Positions 55,929-64,000 of a stretch of 64,000 nt of DNA are shown in pieces. The notes below the pieces were generated by a model that had not been told where the DNA came from, searched no databases, and worked only from the letters and a program-made list of their open reading frames with translations. Location: NCBI GenBank assembly GCA_024509875.1, contig JAMPIV010012246.1, forward strand, positions 186,001-250,000, in the 5' to 3' direction. The DNA comes from Oreohelix idahoensis (lineage: Eukaryota; Mollusca; Gastropoda; Stylommatophora; Oreohelicidae). The position numbers were made by a program, and so were the translations under genes. How positions within the stretch are numbered: position 1 is the first letter of the stretch; each line of letters starts with the position of its first letter.

Positions 55929-58796
55929 TTAAGTGGCATCATGTGGGCATCTGGACAGAATGTCCGCCATCACATTTTCTGAACCACGGATAGCTCGTAC
56001 CGAGAAATGAAAAGGTTGAAGAGCGATTGCGTATCGAGTTGATCTCGAGCTCTTCAAGTTCTTACTTTGGATAGCCGTAAGAGCTTTTTGGTCAGTTTCC
56101 ACTACGAAATGCGCGCCCAGAAGGAATCTTTGGAGTTTGAGAATTGACCAAACCATTGCCAATAATTCACGGTCTAAAACCGAGTAATTCCTTTCTGCAG
56201 CATTAAGTTTTCTGGATATATACATTACAGGATGCAGAGTTCCAGAGTACTCTTGCATTAGTGCCGCTCCAATCCCAGTGGATGAAGCGTCACTACGAAG
56301 AACAAATGTCTTATCTGTTGTAGGTAACACTAAAATAGGTGGTGATGAAAACATAGTTTTGATCTTCTCTAGTGAAGATTGGCATTCATGAGACCAGTGA
56401 ACCATGTTAGGCGACCCTTTCTTTAATAGTGTAGAGAGAGGTGCCATGATAGAGGACAGATTCGGAATGAAACGTCCATAAAATTGTATGAGACCTAAAA
56501 GACTTCGCACTTGCTTTTTAGTCCTAGGGATAGAGATGTTAAGTATCTTAGTGATATTATGGTCTTCTGTCTTCAAGAAACCGTGACCTACTCGATGGCC
56601 TAAGAAAGCAATTTCGCTAAAGCCAATACAAGCTTTGGATGGTTTTGCTGTCAGGTTATACTCACGCAGAGTTGATAATAATTCAACTAACCCTGAATAG
56701 TGATCTTCCCAAGTATCGCTGAAAAGACAGATGTCGTCTAGATAAGCAATGACATCTGACCGATACGATAGGATTCGACGCATCATGCGTACAAATGTAG
56801 CTGGTGCGTTCATAAGGCCGAAAGGCATAAAATTCCATTGGAAAAGGCCTCTGGGAGTAGAGAAAGCGGTAAGAGGTTTGGCGCGTTCGGATAATGGAAC
56901 TTGCCAATATCCTTTAGACAAATCAAGTTTAGTGAAAAAATGCGATTTAGAAAGACGAGTAAGTAGCTCTTCTAGTAAAGGCATAGGTTCAGCATCGAAC
57001 TTCGTAACTTGATTCAATTTGCGATAGTCAACGCAAAGACGTATGTTATTGTCTTTTTTTCGAACAATAACCATCGGCGAAGAATATGCAGAAGTGGATG
57101 GTTCGATTATTTGTAAATCTATCATTTCATCCAACTCCTTTTCAACCTGTGTTTGGAAATGTATAGGGATAGGATAAGGTCTAACCCTAATTGGAGTATG
57201 TTCAGTTAGAACAATGTCATGCTCAATGACATGAGTTTGCCCAGGGATGTCAGTGAGGACATCCTGAAATGTTTGTAACATAGACGAAACTTGTCGCCGT
57301 TCTCCTAGAGACAAATCAGGAGAAACAGTAACGTCTTTCCATGATTCACTAGAATGAAGTGGGATCATTGGAAGCGGAAGATTAACATCCGAAAAACTTG
57401 TTTCCTCATCCTGTATTACAGACAGTGATGAGTAATGACCATGTTTGACATGAGAATCGTCCGTTGCCTGGAAAATAGGCTGTAGATAGTCAGGACGTTC
57501 ATGGAACTCCGTAAGCATATTGATGTGGAAGGTTTTATGCTTCCCGTTAATATCGACGATGTAGTCAACATCTGAAATTTTCGATATTATATCGTACGGA
57601 CCTTTCCAACTAATAAGGAGTCTATTTTCACGACAAGGTAGCAAAACAAATGCTTTGTCACCAGGACAAAGTTGTCGTAAAGTTCTCTTCTTATTAGCAA
57701 ATTGTCTTGCCTTCTGCTTAGCAAATTCAGAAGAGGACGTTGCCAATTTGCATGCTTCGATAATCTTCTGTCTCAGCGCGATGACATACTCGTAAGAAGA
57801 TTTTGTGTCATCGTCAATATTGTCAGCTGTTATAAGATCATGCAGCAAAGACATTGGGCCGCGCGGTCGCGCGCCAAAGACAAGTTCAAAGGGAGAAAAC
57901 CCTGTATGTTCATTGGGGACCTCTCTGTACGCGAAGAGGGCCGCGGGTAAAACCCTATCCCAATCTTGAGGATGATCCTCAGTTATCTTCCCTAATAAGT
58001 TCTTAAGTGTTCTATTTAGTCGCTCGACCATCCCATTGGACATAGGATGATAGATGCTACTCAAAGATCTCTCTATCTGTAGAGTAGACATTACTTGAGA
58101 CATGGTATCCGATATCAGTTGGGTGCCATGATCTGATAATATTTCTCCGGGGAATCCCAGCCGAGAAAATATAAGCCAAAGAGCATCTGCAATGTCAGCG
58201 GTAGTAATGCTCTTTAGAGGGATAGCCTCTGGCCAACGTGTGCACATGTCTACACACGTTAAGATAAACTGATGTCCTCTAGCAGATTTGATCTTGAATG
58301 GACCAATGATGTCTATCGCCATTTTCTGGAATGGACGAATAGGAATATCTGCAGCCTGAATAGGCGCAGCATGACGAGGACCTTTGGATTTGACTTCTTG
58401 ACATACTTTACAGGATCGACAATAGATCCGTATGTCCTTGTTCACAAAAGGCCAAAAGAAAGCCGCAAGAACTCTTGACTTTGTACGGGAAAAACCCATG
58501 TGACCAGCACACTGAGAGTCGTGTGCATGTTGTAAGATCTTAACTCTCAAATTCTTGGGTACAAGAATCTGAGAATGACTTGACTTAGTGGAGTCTTGCA
58601 CCATACGTACAAGTACGCCATTCTTCATTGTAATCCAAGATTTACAATTTGAATCTTTATTCGGATCACCTTTCGTTACAAGAGTGAAGAATTTCTTAAG
58701 AGTCGGATCTTCTTCTTGTTGTTTTATAAACGAGTCACGAGAAATTACCAAGGGATCATCTTGGTTATGCACTTCATTATCTTCAACAGATGAGTT
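55929..58796 (-). CDS. pol: Element D integrase-reverse transcriptase-RNase H (Gmr1 order)
   Basis: The frame is open from 58796 with no required ATG. Counting from GTG at 58772: integrase zinc-binding H84/H91/C121/C124; DD35E core D154 (AIDIIG), D214 (LSDHG), E250 (MVERLN); GPY/F module at about 391; RT with CVDYRKLN (580), KLDLSKGYWQVP (615), FMPFGLMNAP (648) and YLDD (677-680); RNase H D828, E869, D893; stop at 55929. All catalytic residues are present and there is no internal stop. Integrase again precedes RT. It overlaps the protease frame by 52 bases in the minus-one phase. I found no convincing slippery heptamer there, so this junction may be a mutation or use another mechanism. Confidence 0.9.
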   Translation of the reverse strand, partial: NSSVEDNEVHNQDDPLVISRDSFIKQQEEDPTLKKFFTLVTKGDPNKDSNCKSWITMKNGVLVRMVQDSTKSSHSQILVPKNLRVKILQHAHDSQCAGHMGFSRTKSRVLAAFFWPFVNKDIRIYCRSCKVCQEVKSKGPRHAAPIQAADIPIRPFQKMAIDIIGPFKIKSARGHQFILTCVDMCTRWPEAIPLKSITTADIADALWLIFSRLGFPGEILSDHGTQLISDTMSQVMSTLQIERSLSSIYHPMSNGMVERLNRTLKNLLGKITEDHPQDWDRVLPAALFAYREVPNEHTGFSPFELVFGARPRGPMSLLHDLITADNIDDDTKSSYEYVIALRQKIIEACKLATSSSEFAKQKARQFANKKRTLRQLCPGDKAFVLLPCRENRLLISWKGPYDIISKISDVDYIVDINGKHKTFHINMLTEFHERPDYLQPIFQATDDSHVKHGHYSSLSVIQDEETSFSDVNLPLPMIPLHSSESWKDVTVSPDLSLGERRQVSSMLQTFQDVLTDIPGQTHVIEHDIVLTEHTPIRVRPYPIPIHFQTQVEKELDEMIDLQIIEPSTSAYSSPMVIVRKKDNNIRLCVDYRKLNQVTKFDAEPMPLLEELLTRLSKSHFFTKLDLSKGYWQVPLSERAKPLTAFSTPRGLFQWNFMPFGLMNAPATFVRMMRRILSYRSDVIAYLDDICLFSDTWEDHYSGLVELLSTLREYNLTAKPSKACIGFSEIAFLGHRVGHGFLKTEDHNITKILNISIPRTKKQVRSLLGLIQFYGRFIPNLSSIMAPLSTLLKKGSPNMVHWSHECQSSLEKIKTMFSSPPILVLPTTDKTFVLRSDASSTGIGAALMQEYSGTLHPVMYISRKLNAAERNYSVLDRELLAMVWSILKLQRFLLGAHFVVETDQKALTAIQSKNLKSSRSTRYAIALQPFHFSVRAIRGSENVMADILSRCPHDAT

Positions 58797-59311
58797 TCAG
58801 GCATATTGAGAGCTTGAGCTCTAGTGACTACCGCATTAGCAGATTGCATATTTTGATTTTCCCAAACGGAAATTTGCTCCGGAGTGCATTCTTTGACTCC
58901 GTGAATGCGACCGATGATAAGATCAGCGATCGGATTCGGCAAAAGACATGCGTGTACATCTCCTGTGAAGAAAGGAGTAGCAATCCTAATGATAGCGGTA
59001 GAGTATTTCTCTATGGTGCCGCCAAATGTTACGCATTTGACTACTTTGCCTGTAGAATGAGAAGGATCTATGAGTGACTGCCTAACCCCAATAGTTGTGC
59101 ATCCAGAATCAAAAAGTACTGAGACTGGATTGTCATTTACTAAACCTTTGTGTAAGACAAGAGAACCTCTCCCATCATGCGCGATTGACGCAGGAAGAGC
59201 GGGAAGAGGATGCCCACAGCTTAAAGTAGACACTGTGGTTGGCTCAAATAATGTTTTGCATTGGGGGCACTGAGATGCTCTCCCAAAATCAAAGCGGCAC
59301 ATGCCATATTA
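58745..59311 (-). CDS. Element D protease frame
   Basis: The frame overlaps the end of gag by about 90 bases in the minus-one phase. It contains a cysteine cluster (CPQC followed by SCGH), then the retropepsin active site FDSG near 59115 (DSG rather than the DTG seen in B) and a second hydrophobic Ile/Leu motif (ADLIIGRI near 58925). No ATG is needed if it is expressed by frameshifting from gag: a TTTGGGA heptamer in the right phase lies at 59281-59287. It ends at TAA 58745, overlapping the integrase-RT frame. Confidence 0.75.
59281..59287 (-). promoter_or_regulatory. Candidate minus-one frameshift site (gag to protease) in element D
   Basis: In the gag frame the minus strand reads ATT TTG GGA, so T-TTG-GGA fits the X-XXY-YYZ slippery pattern. 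It lies at the start of the window where both frames are open. A short hairpin (GAGA, three bases, TCTC) follows at once. TTTGGGA is not one of the commonest natural heptamers, so this is a hypothesis. Confidence 0.35.
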
Positions 59312-60494
59312 TTAGAGTCATCATTATCTTTATTTTGTTTATAGGCTTCGTGGGACTCTTGCTGTGCAGAGTTCGCCTGGTAATGAGCTTTATGTTTTTT
59401 GAATTGTGCTCTACCTCTGTTATTATTGCCTCTGTACTTATCATTGTTTCCACTATTATAACCCCTACTCGGGTTTGAATCATAGCTCCTTTGGTTACTA
59501 TCATCATATTCATTATAATGAGTATCTCGGTAATTATGATCCTGTTGTCTCCATGAAGGAAAACTTGGATAGTTTCTAGAATGACTTCCTTTGCGAAAGT
59601 TCCTGTAATTATGACCACCCCTGAATCGAGGGCTGTCAGCTCTTCTCCAGGTATTCGAAGAAGAACCCTGAAATGATTGGTTACCTTGGTTCTGATAACT
59701 GTAATAGTTACCTTTTTTATTAAACTTATTTTGAGGTCCTTGGAATTTGTGAGAGTGATTAGGGTTGTATGGTGTTGCAGAAGCAACTGGCATACCTTCT
59801 TTAACCTTACTGTTGCTAATAGCTACGTCCGGATGTGCAGTGACGTATTGGGTACAATACTGTTCCATTTCTTTTAGAGACTTAGGTTTACGCTCATGTA
59901 AGAATTCGAGGAAAGGTTTATTTATACTTGACATAATCTTGTCTCTGAGTATCAAGTCCATAAGGGCTTCATAAGTCTTTTCTGTTTTGGATAGCTCAAT
60001 CCAACGATCAAATGTAAGACGTGTCCTTGCAATGAATTCTGAGAATTCTACACCTGCCTCAGGCACCATTGTCTTAAACAACTTCCGATAACCCTCTTCA
60101 GACAACTGATACTTCTTTAATAAGGCTGCCCTAATAACATCATAGTTATCTTTGTCAGCCTCTTCAACCAAACTTAAACTAGTCAGAGAATCACCTTTCA
60201 GATTTTCTGATAACTGGTTAGCATATTGTGATTTGTCCACATTATGGGCTCGACAAGAGCGTTCAAATCTATTTAGCCAGAATGTTATGTCATCACTGGA
60301 AGGGTTGAACGCTGGTACCTTGACCTTGTAAGTAAAGGGTTTACCATTACCACCAGATGCTTGATTACTATCACTTATGTTTGTTAACTTTAACTTTTCT
60401 AACTCAAATGCTAAAAGTTCTTTTTTGTGTTCATGTTCTCTTATTGCTTTTTTCTCTTGAGCTTCAGCTTCTCTTTGTAATCTTTTCTCTTCTG

Positions 60495-60655
60495 CAGCAG
60501 CTTGTAATTTTTTCTCTTCAGCAGCAGCTTGTAATTTTTTCTCTTCAGCAGCAGCTTGTAATTTTTTCTCTTCAGCAGCAGCTTGTAATTTTTTTCTCTT
60601 CAGCAGCAGCTTGTAATTTTTTCTCTTCAGCAGCAGCTTGTAATTTTTTCTCTTT
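60495..60655 (-). repeat. 27-bp coding tandem repeat (six units) in element D gag
   Basis: TTCAGCAGCAGCTTGTAATT with TTTTCTC recurs six times, encoding EEKKLQAAA on the minus strand. The unit length is a multiple of three, so copy number can change without breaking the frame. One unit has gained a T. Confidence 0.95.
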
Positions 60656-60907
60656 TTCCATTTCCATCTGGAATCTTTTTTCATCAGTCTGTATCTGCAA
60701 TTTCTTTTGTTCATACTCTCTTTGTAATTTTTTTTCCTCAGCTTCTAATCTTTTCTCCTCAGCTGCTAATTTCTTTTCTTCAATCAGTGCTTTTCTTTCT
60801 TCAGCAGCTAATGCTTTGTCATATTGAGCAACTGCCCATTCTTCTAATTGCTGACCAGTCTTATCAAGAACCTTGCCTTGTGTGATAAAATAATCTAATG
60901 TAGACAT

Positions 60908-62317
60908 CTTGTCTAATAAGATCAGTAATTTGCAAAAGTAAATAAATTCACTTTCTTAGTCTTAATCAAAGACCTTGTATGATAACTTTGTAACCTGTGG
61001 AAAATAGTACTTAACTATCCCAATCACTGTGGGAAACAAGCCTTACAAAGGTCTTGTATAAATCCTTATATAATAACAGCTATAAGTTGCTGGTTCACTC
61101 TATAATATAAGTGCAGTGCACCAGAAATAGTGTTTTATATCATCAACTGTGTACCTTTAGTAATAGCAATTAACTATCAGTTGATTCTTGTACATCAATT
61201 TATATGATCAACTATATTTTAAAATAGTGTATGTCGATCAGGCACAAAACAAAACAGTTATACAGAAGAACATGAAAACATTTGCGGAAATGAAATAAAT
61301 CAAATGGGAAAAACAATAAAAGATAAACCGCAAGAGGATAACAAATACAAATAACGCCACAGTATATAAATATAAATTGAGAATAGAACTGAAAGATAGA
61401 ATAGGGTAGACCAACAAATTACAAACAAATCAAAACAAACTAAAGAACAGAGGAATATTACAAAAACAACAATGAGTACAGTCTTCACAGCTAACACTAA
61501 TAGCAACAGCTGTCGCAGCAAATTTTCAATCAAGAAAATTGCACCTATAGAAACGCACACATCAGACCCTCTATTACGTGGGATACTCTGTTGTGTGACA
61601 CCGCCCAACCAAAACAACAACCCGCTGGATACAAACAAATATCACATATAAATATTTAAACATAAATACATAAATGCATAAATAGTATGGCAATATGATG
61701 TAAATAGAGTGTTGCAGAAAGAATGTGTTGTAATGAAGGCTCAGTTACACTGCCTAATAGTACAGTACTGTGGTACTTTATTAAACAAATACTTCTGGTC
61801 TAATTATTTTAAATTCAACACAGAAATAGAAGCTCCATCGTTGATGTGAATGATAACAATCGATGTAGGACTTCTCAGTTCAATAACATTTCCTTTCGCA
61901 AACACTGTCAAATATTCTCCAGTCCTGATGTGTAATGTTCTATGTTTCAACCAAGCTTGCTGTGTAACACTGTCAGTTGTATGGCAAATGTCCAACGAAC
62001 CAAATGTCAACAAACGCTGACCTAGTTACTGCATACTCTCGACAGGACAGGTCACGCTGACATCACTGTAGAGTTGTACTGTTGATGTATTTGTGTGTCG
62101 TAACAGACCCCAAGGAACGTCTGGTCTCAGTAGTTTACTTCTCAATATGGTCACTGTGCAGGTTGACCCAGGAAGCTGGCACACTAGTTGTTAAATCACG
62201 TTTTATTTGTTAAATGCCGTGAATGTCCACCAGTTGATAACTGTAGATGTTGGGACTGGTGTAGTAAAGTGTAACGATTGTCAACTCATTAAACCCAGCA
62301 CAGTTTTGGTCATACAG
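60908..62317. other. Probable element D leader or LTR region, unresolved
   Basis: This A+T-rich sequence is where the 5' LTR and primer site of D should lie. CACCAGAAATAGTG near 61118-61131 could be a primer-site/LTR junction, but there is no matching repeat left of 55489 to confirm it. The short frames at 61300-61638 and 61804-62013 have no domain. Confidence 0.35.
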
Positions 62318-62560
62318 GTCATCTTGTCCTGGAACGTGATGAGGCTCCGACAAGAATGTGAGTGTAGACAATGAGTGTGTATATGAATGTCAGAACGCGA
62401 ATGGTAGAATGATTCGATAGAGTTGACAGGTTGGTAGTACATCACTCATACTCACACTGTTCGAATTCAAGAAGTACTGGAACTACGGTGGTCTTTTTAT
62501 AACATTTAATGGGACACACACTTGGACAGTACGTGTATGGTTACAGGAACAAATGTCGAC
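62318..62560. repeat. Diverged interspersed repeat, copy 2 (partner at 16153)
   Basis: Same-strand similarity to 16153-16395: TCTTGTCCTGGAACGTGATG, ATGAATGTCAGAACGCGAAT, GAGTTGACAGGTTGGTAGTA, TTTAATGGGACACACAC. Because it lies upstream of element D gag it might belong to a D-family LTR, which would make 16153 a solo LTR relic. That is untested. Confidence 0.5.
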
Positions 62561-63488
62561 ATAGACAGCATAATGTTGATCACAGGAATATCATCTTAAG
62601 TTAGCATTCATGCTTGGCAAATATCATAATGGAGCATTCGTAAATAAGCATTCAGAGTTCCATCATGTAAATCATCTGGCTTTACTGACTGGGCACGTCA
62701 GACCATAACCAATATATAGGAAGGCTCCTAGACCTAACCTCGTCTAGCGAATATCCCTTCACGTAAAGTTCAATATATATATTTTTTCATAAAGATATAG
62801 GAATCCCAGACATGGGTTCTCACATGTAGCAGTGATCTCTTGGTTCATCGAGCGATAGTACAGGCATCCCTTTTTCTCACTCGATAAATACAAAGTATAT
62901 GGATTTCAACATGGCTGTGCTTCTCTCGTGAGCTTCACTCACTATTGGATACAGACCAAAATTGGTCATTCGTTAAATGTCCTCATTTCTTCATAGCTTC
63001 TATCATAGAGGTAATTGAATAATATCATATAATCTAGTGCTGATACATAGGAATGTCATCTTCCTTTGAATAAATATTCTTTTCAAAAGTACCACTGTGC
63101 ATCTGCTTATCGACAACGATGGCGAAGCCCAAGTTCATAATAAATTGTGGTTTTACCTTTCTATGCGAAATATAACTTTGCCATTCCTTGGCAAAAGAGA
63201 ATAAACACTGGGGTAAAGTACATACAACATGTCTAAATGACTATCACTTTTCCCCATTTACTTATAGATCACTTTTTTCGGCAAAAAGCCGGCTACAACA
63301 AAATTCGACATCCCGACAGGATGACAGCCATGAATCACACCCCCTGCTAGCGATACTTCCGCTGCATAGCCTTTGACCTTTTCTAGCGACAACCAACATA
63401 GTTCGACTTAGAAATGTAAAGATATCCATATATAAGACAGACTCGTCCTACTCATACAAACACTACGTATAAATTCAGGCCATAGATA
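62561..63488. other. Intergenic, possible continuation of the diverged repeat
   Basis: Only faint similarity to 16960-17110 is seen. No coding signal. Confidence 0.35.
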
Positions 63489-64000
63489 TACAGTAGAACT
63501 CCATTTATCCGAACCCCAATTATCCGAACATCCAATTATCCGAACACTTTTTCCAGAAAAAAAAAATCAGATGCCACAGTCACGTTAGACTAAAATTCTG
63601 AATCTTTTGATGCGGCAAACGTCAAATGTGTGCGAACAATTTGTAGAGAATGGGATGGCTAATGGTCGGTCGCTTACGTACAGGAAGTCAGTTAGATCAT
63701 AAAGTCAGTTAATATCTGGTTTACCAATCCATTGTACGTGTGCGTTCTAGGTAGAACACTGGCTAAACAGACAGTTCAACTTAAAATAATTGTGTCTGCT
63801 ACTACAGCAGAATAATTTTGGTGTACAAGTATTTCTCTGTGCGATATGGCATCTTCCAGTAGGCCTAAAGCATATAAAAGGAACCGCAATGTTTTGTCAA
63901 CTGAAACGAAAACAGAAATTATCAAGAGACTAGGACAAGGTGAAACTGTGTCTTCACTTGTGAGGATTTTCAATGTTGGGAAAGCTACCGTCTCTGACAT
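63489..64000 (+). mobile_element. Tigger/pogo-like DNA transposon, 5' end (continues beyond window)
   Basis: After TA (63489-63490, the presumed target duplication) the sequence starts CAGTAGAACTCC. It then carries three near-identical units of ATTATCCGAAC type (63504-63545), which look like terminal and subterminal repeats of pogo/Tigger elements. A transposase-like frame starts at 63846. The right end is outside the window. Confidence 0.75.
63846..64000 (+). CDS. Tigger/pogo transposase, N-terminal DNA-binding domain (partial)
   Basis: From ATG 63846 the frame reads MASSSRPKAYKRN and then LSTETKTEIIKRLGQGETVS followed by SLVRIFNVGKATVSDI at the window edge, 51 codons. The pattern of a helix, a glycine turn, and a recognition helix ending in KATVSDI is the CENP-B N-terminal (Psq-type) helix-turn-helix of pogo-superfamily transposases, which binds the element ends. 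The catalytic DDE domain would lie beyond 64000, so intactness cannot be judged. Confidence 0.8.
   Translation, partial: MASSSRPKAYKRNRNVLSTETKTEIIKRLGQGETVSSLVRIFNVGKATVSD

Larger units (their letters stand above)
55490..60907 (-). mobile_element. Element D: distant Gmr1-type Ty3/gypsy retrotransposon, internal region
   Basis: Minus-strand internal region with gag (60907-59221), protease frame (59311-58745) and integrase-RT-RNase H frame (58796-55929). The protein is clearly different from A/B/C throughout but has the same unusual order with integrase first. The reading frames overlap by stepping back one base twice. gag carries one additional break in a 27-bp repeat. Full LTRs were not identified. 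Confidence 0.88.
59221..60907 (-). pseudogene. gag: Element D Gag, broken once in a 27-bp repeat
   Basis: Starts MSTLDYFITQ at 60907. The N-terminal third is a Lys/Glu-rich coiled coil containing EEKKLQAAA repeated six times (27-bp units, 60495-60655). The fourth unit boundary has seven T instead of six (60589-60595), which shifts the frame. The capsid has FWLNRFERSCRAHNVD, DNYDVIRAALLKKYQL and a SCAN-like stretch to about YCTQYVTAHPD. The nucleocapsid tail is rich in Arg, Gly, Asn and Tyr and lacks a CCHC knuckle. The stop is at 59221-59223, inside the overlap with the protease frame. The single break could be a recent mutation or an assembly error in a low-complexity run. Confidence 0.82.

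Noticed and set aside
58745..58796. Second programmed frameshift site between protease and pol in element D
   Set aside because: The overlap is in the minus-one phase, but no X-XXY-YYZ heptamer is present; CCCTTGG does not fit.
60357..60827. Plus-strand hydrophobic repeat protein of 156 residues
   Set aside because: It is the antisense of the 27-bp repeat and coiled coil of element D gag.
61089..61135. Primer-binding site and 5' LTR edge of element D
   Set aside because: CACCA followed by a TG is suggestive, but no matching LTR copy was found left of 55489.

Overview
This window is eukaryotic repeat-dense DNA. I found no host gene, rRNA or tRNA gene, operon or CRISPR array that I could support. 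The A+T-rich composition, target-site duplications, tRNA-derived SINEs, APE-type and restriction-like-endonuclease-type LINEs, MITEs, minisatellites and long-LTR Ty3/gypsy elements all point to an animal genome. A marine invertebrate, perhaps a mollusc, is my guess from element style, not a demonstrated fact.

Layout. 1-12926 is a nested pair of LTR retrotransposons. The 3' part of element A (plus strand, pol 3' end and 3' LTR) is split by a complete element B (3424-12586, minus strand) with near-identical 2.2 kb LTRs, a 5-bp duplication AATAC and one uninterrupted 1463-residue Gag-Pol frame. 12985-20400 holds two TTAA-flanked piggyBac-like MITEs, LINE 3' fragments and a SINE core. 21191-24454 is a full-length APE-type LINE (minus) with a 12-bp target duplication and two frameshifts. 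24455-37880 is intergenic sequence with minisatellites, SINEs and LINE tails, including an 86-bp satellite built from a LINE 3' end. 37880-39925 is a 58-bp satellite interrupted twice by a foldback-type element. 40592-43632 is a LINE of the restriction-like endonuclease type, cut off by element C (43633-52553, minus), a close relative of A with almost identical LTRs but lacking protease and the integrase core. 53420-55225 holds LINE tails, a hAT MITE with a perfect 8-bp duplication and a SINE. 55490-60907 is element D (minus), a distant Ty3/gypsy family. 63489-64000 is the start of a Tigger/pogo-like DNA transposon entering from the right edge.

The main biological point is domain order. In both B and D the integrase lies upstream of reverse transcriptase and RNase H, and A and C fit the same plan. 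This is the copia-like order of the Gmr1 group of Ty3/gypsy elements, not the usual gypsy order. The Gag of B also resembles the SCAN fold that is known to derive from Gmr1-like capsids. B appears structurally complete and recent. C is recent but defective, as expected of a copy mobilised in trans or damaged soon after insertion.
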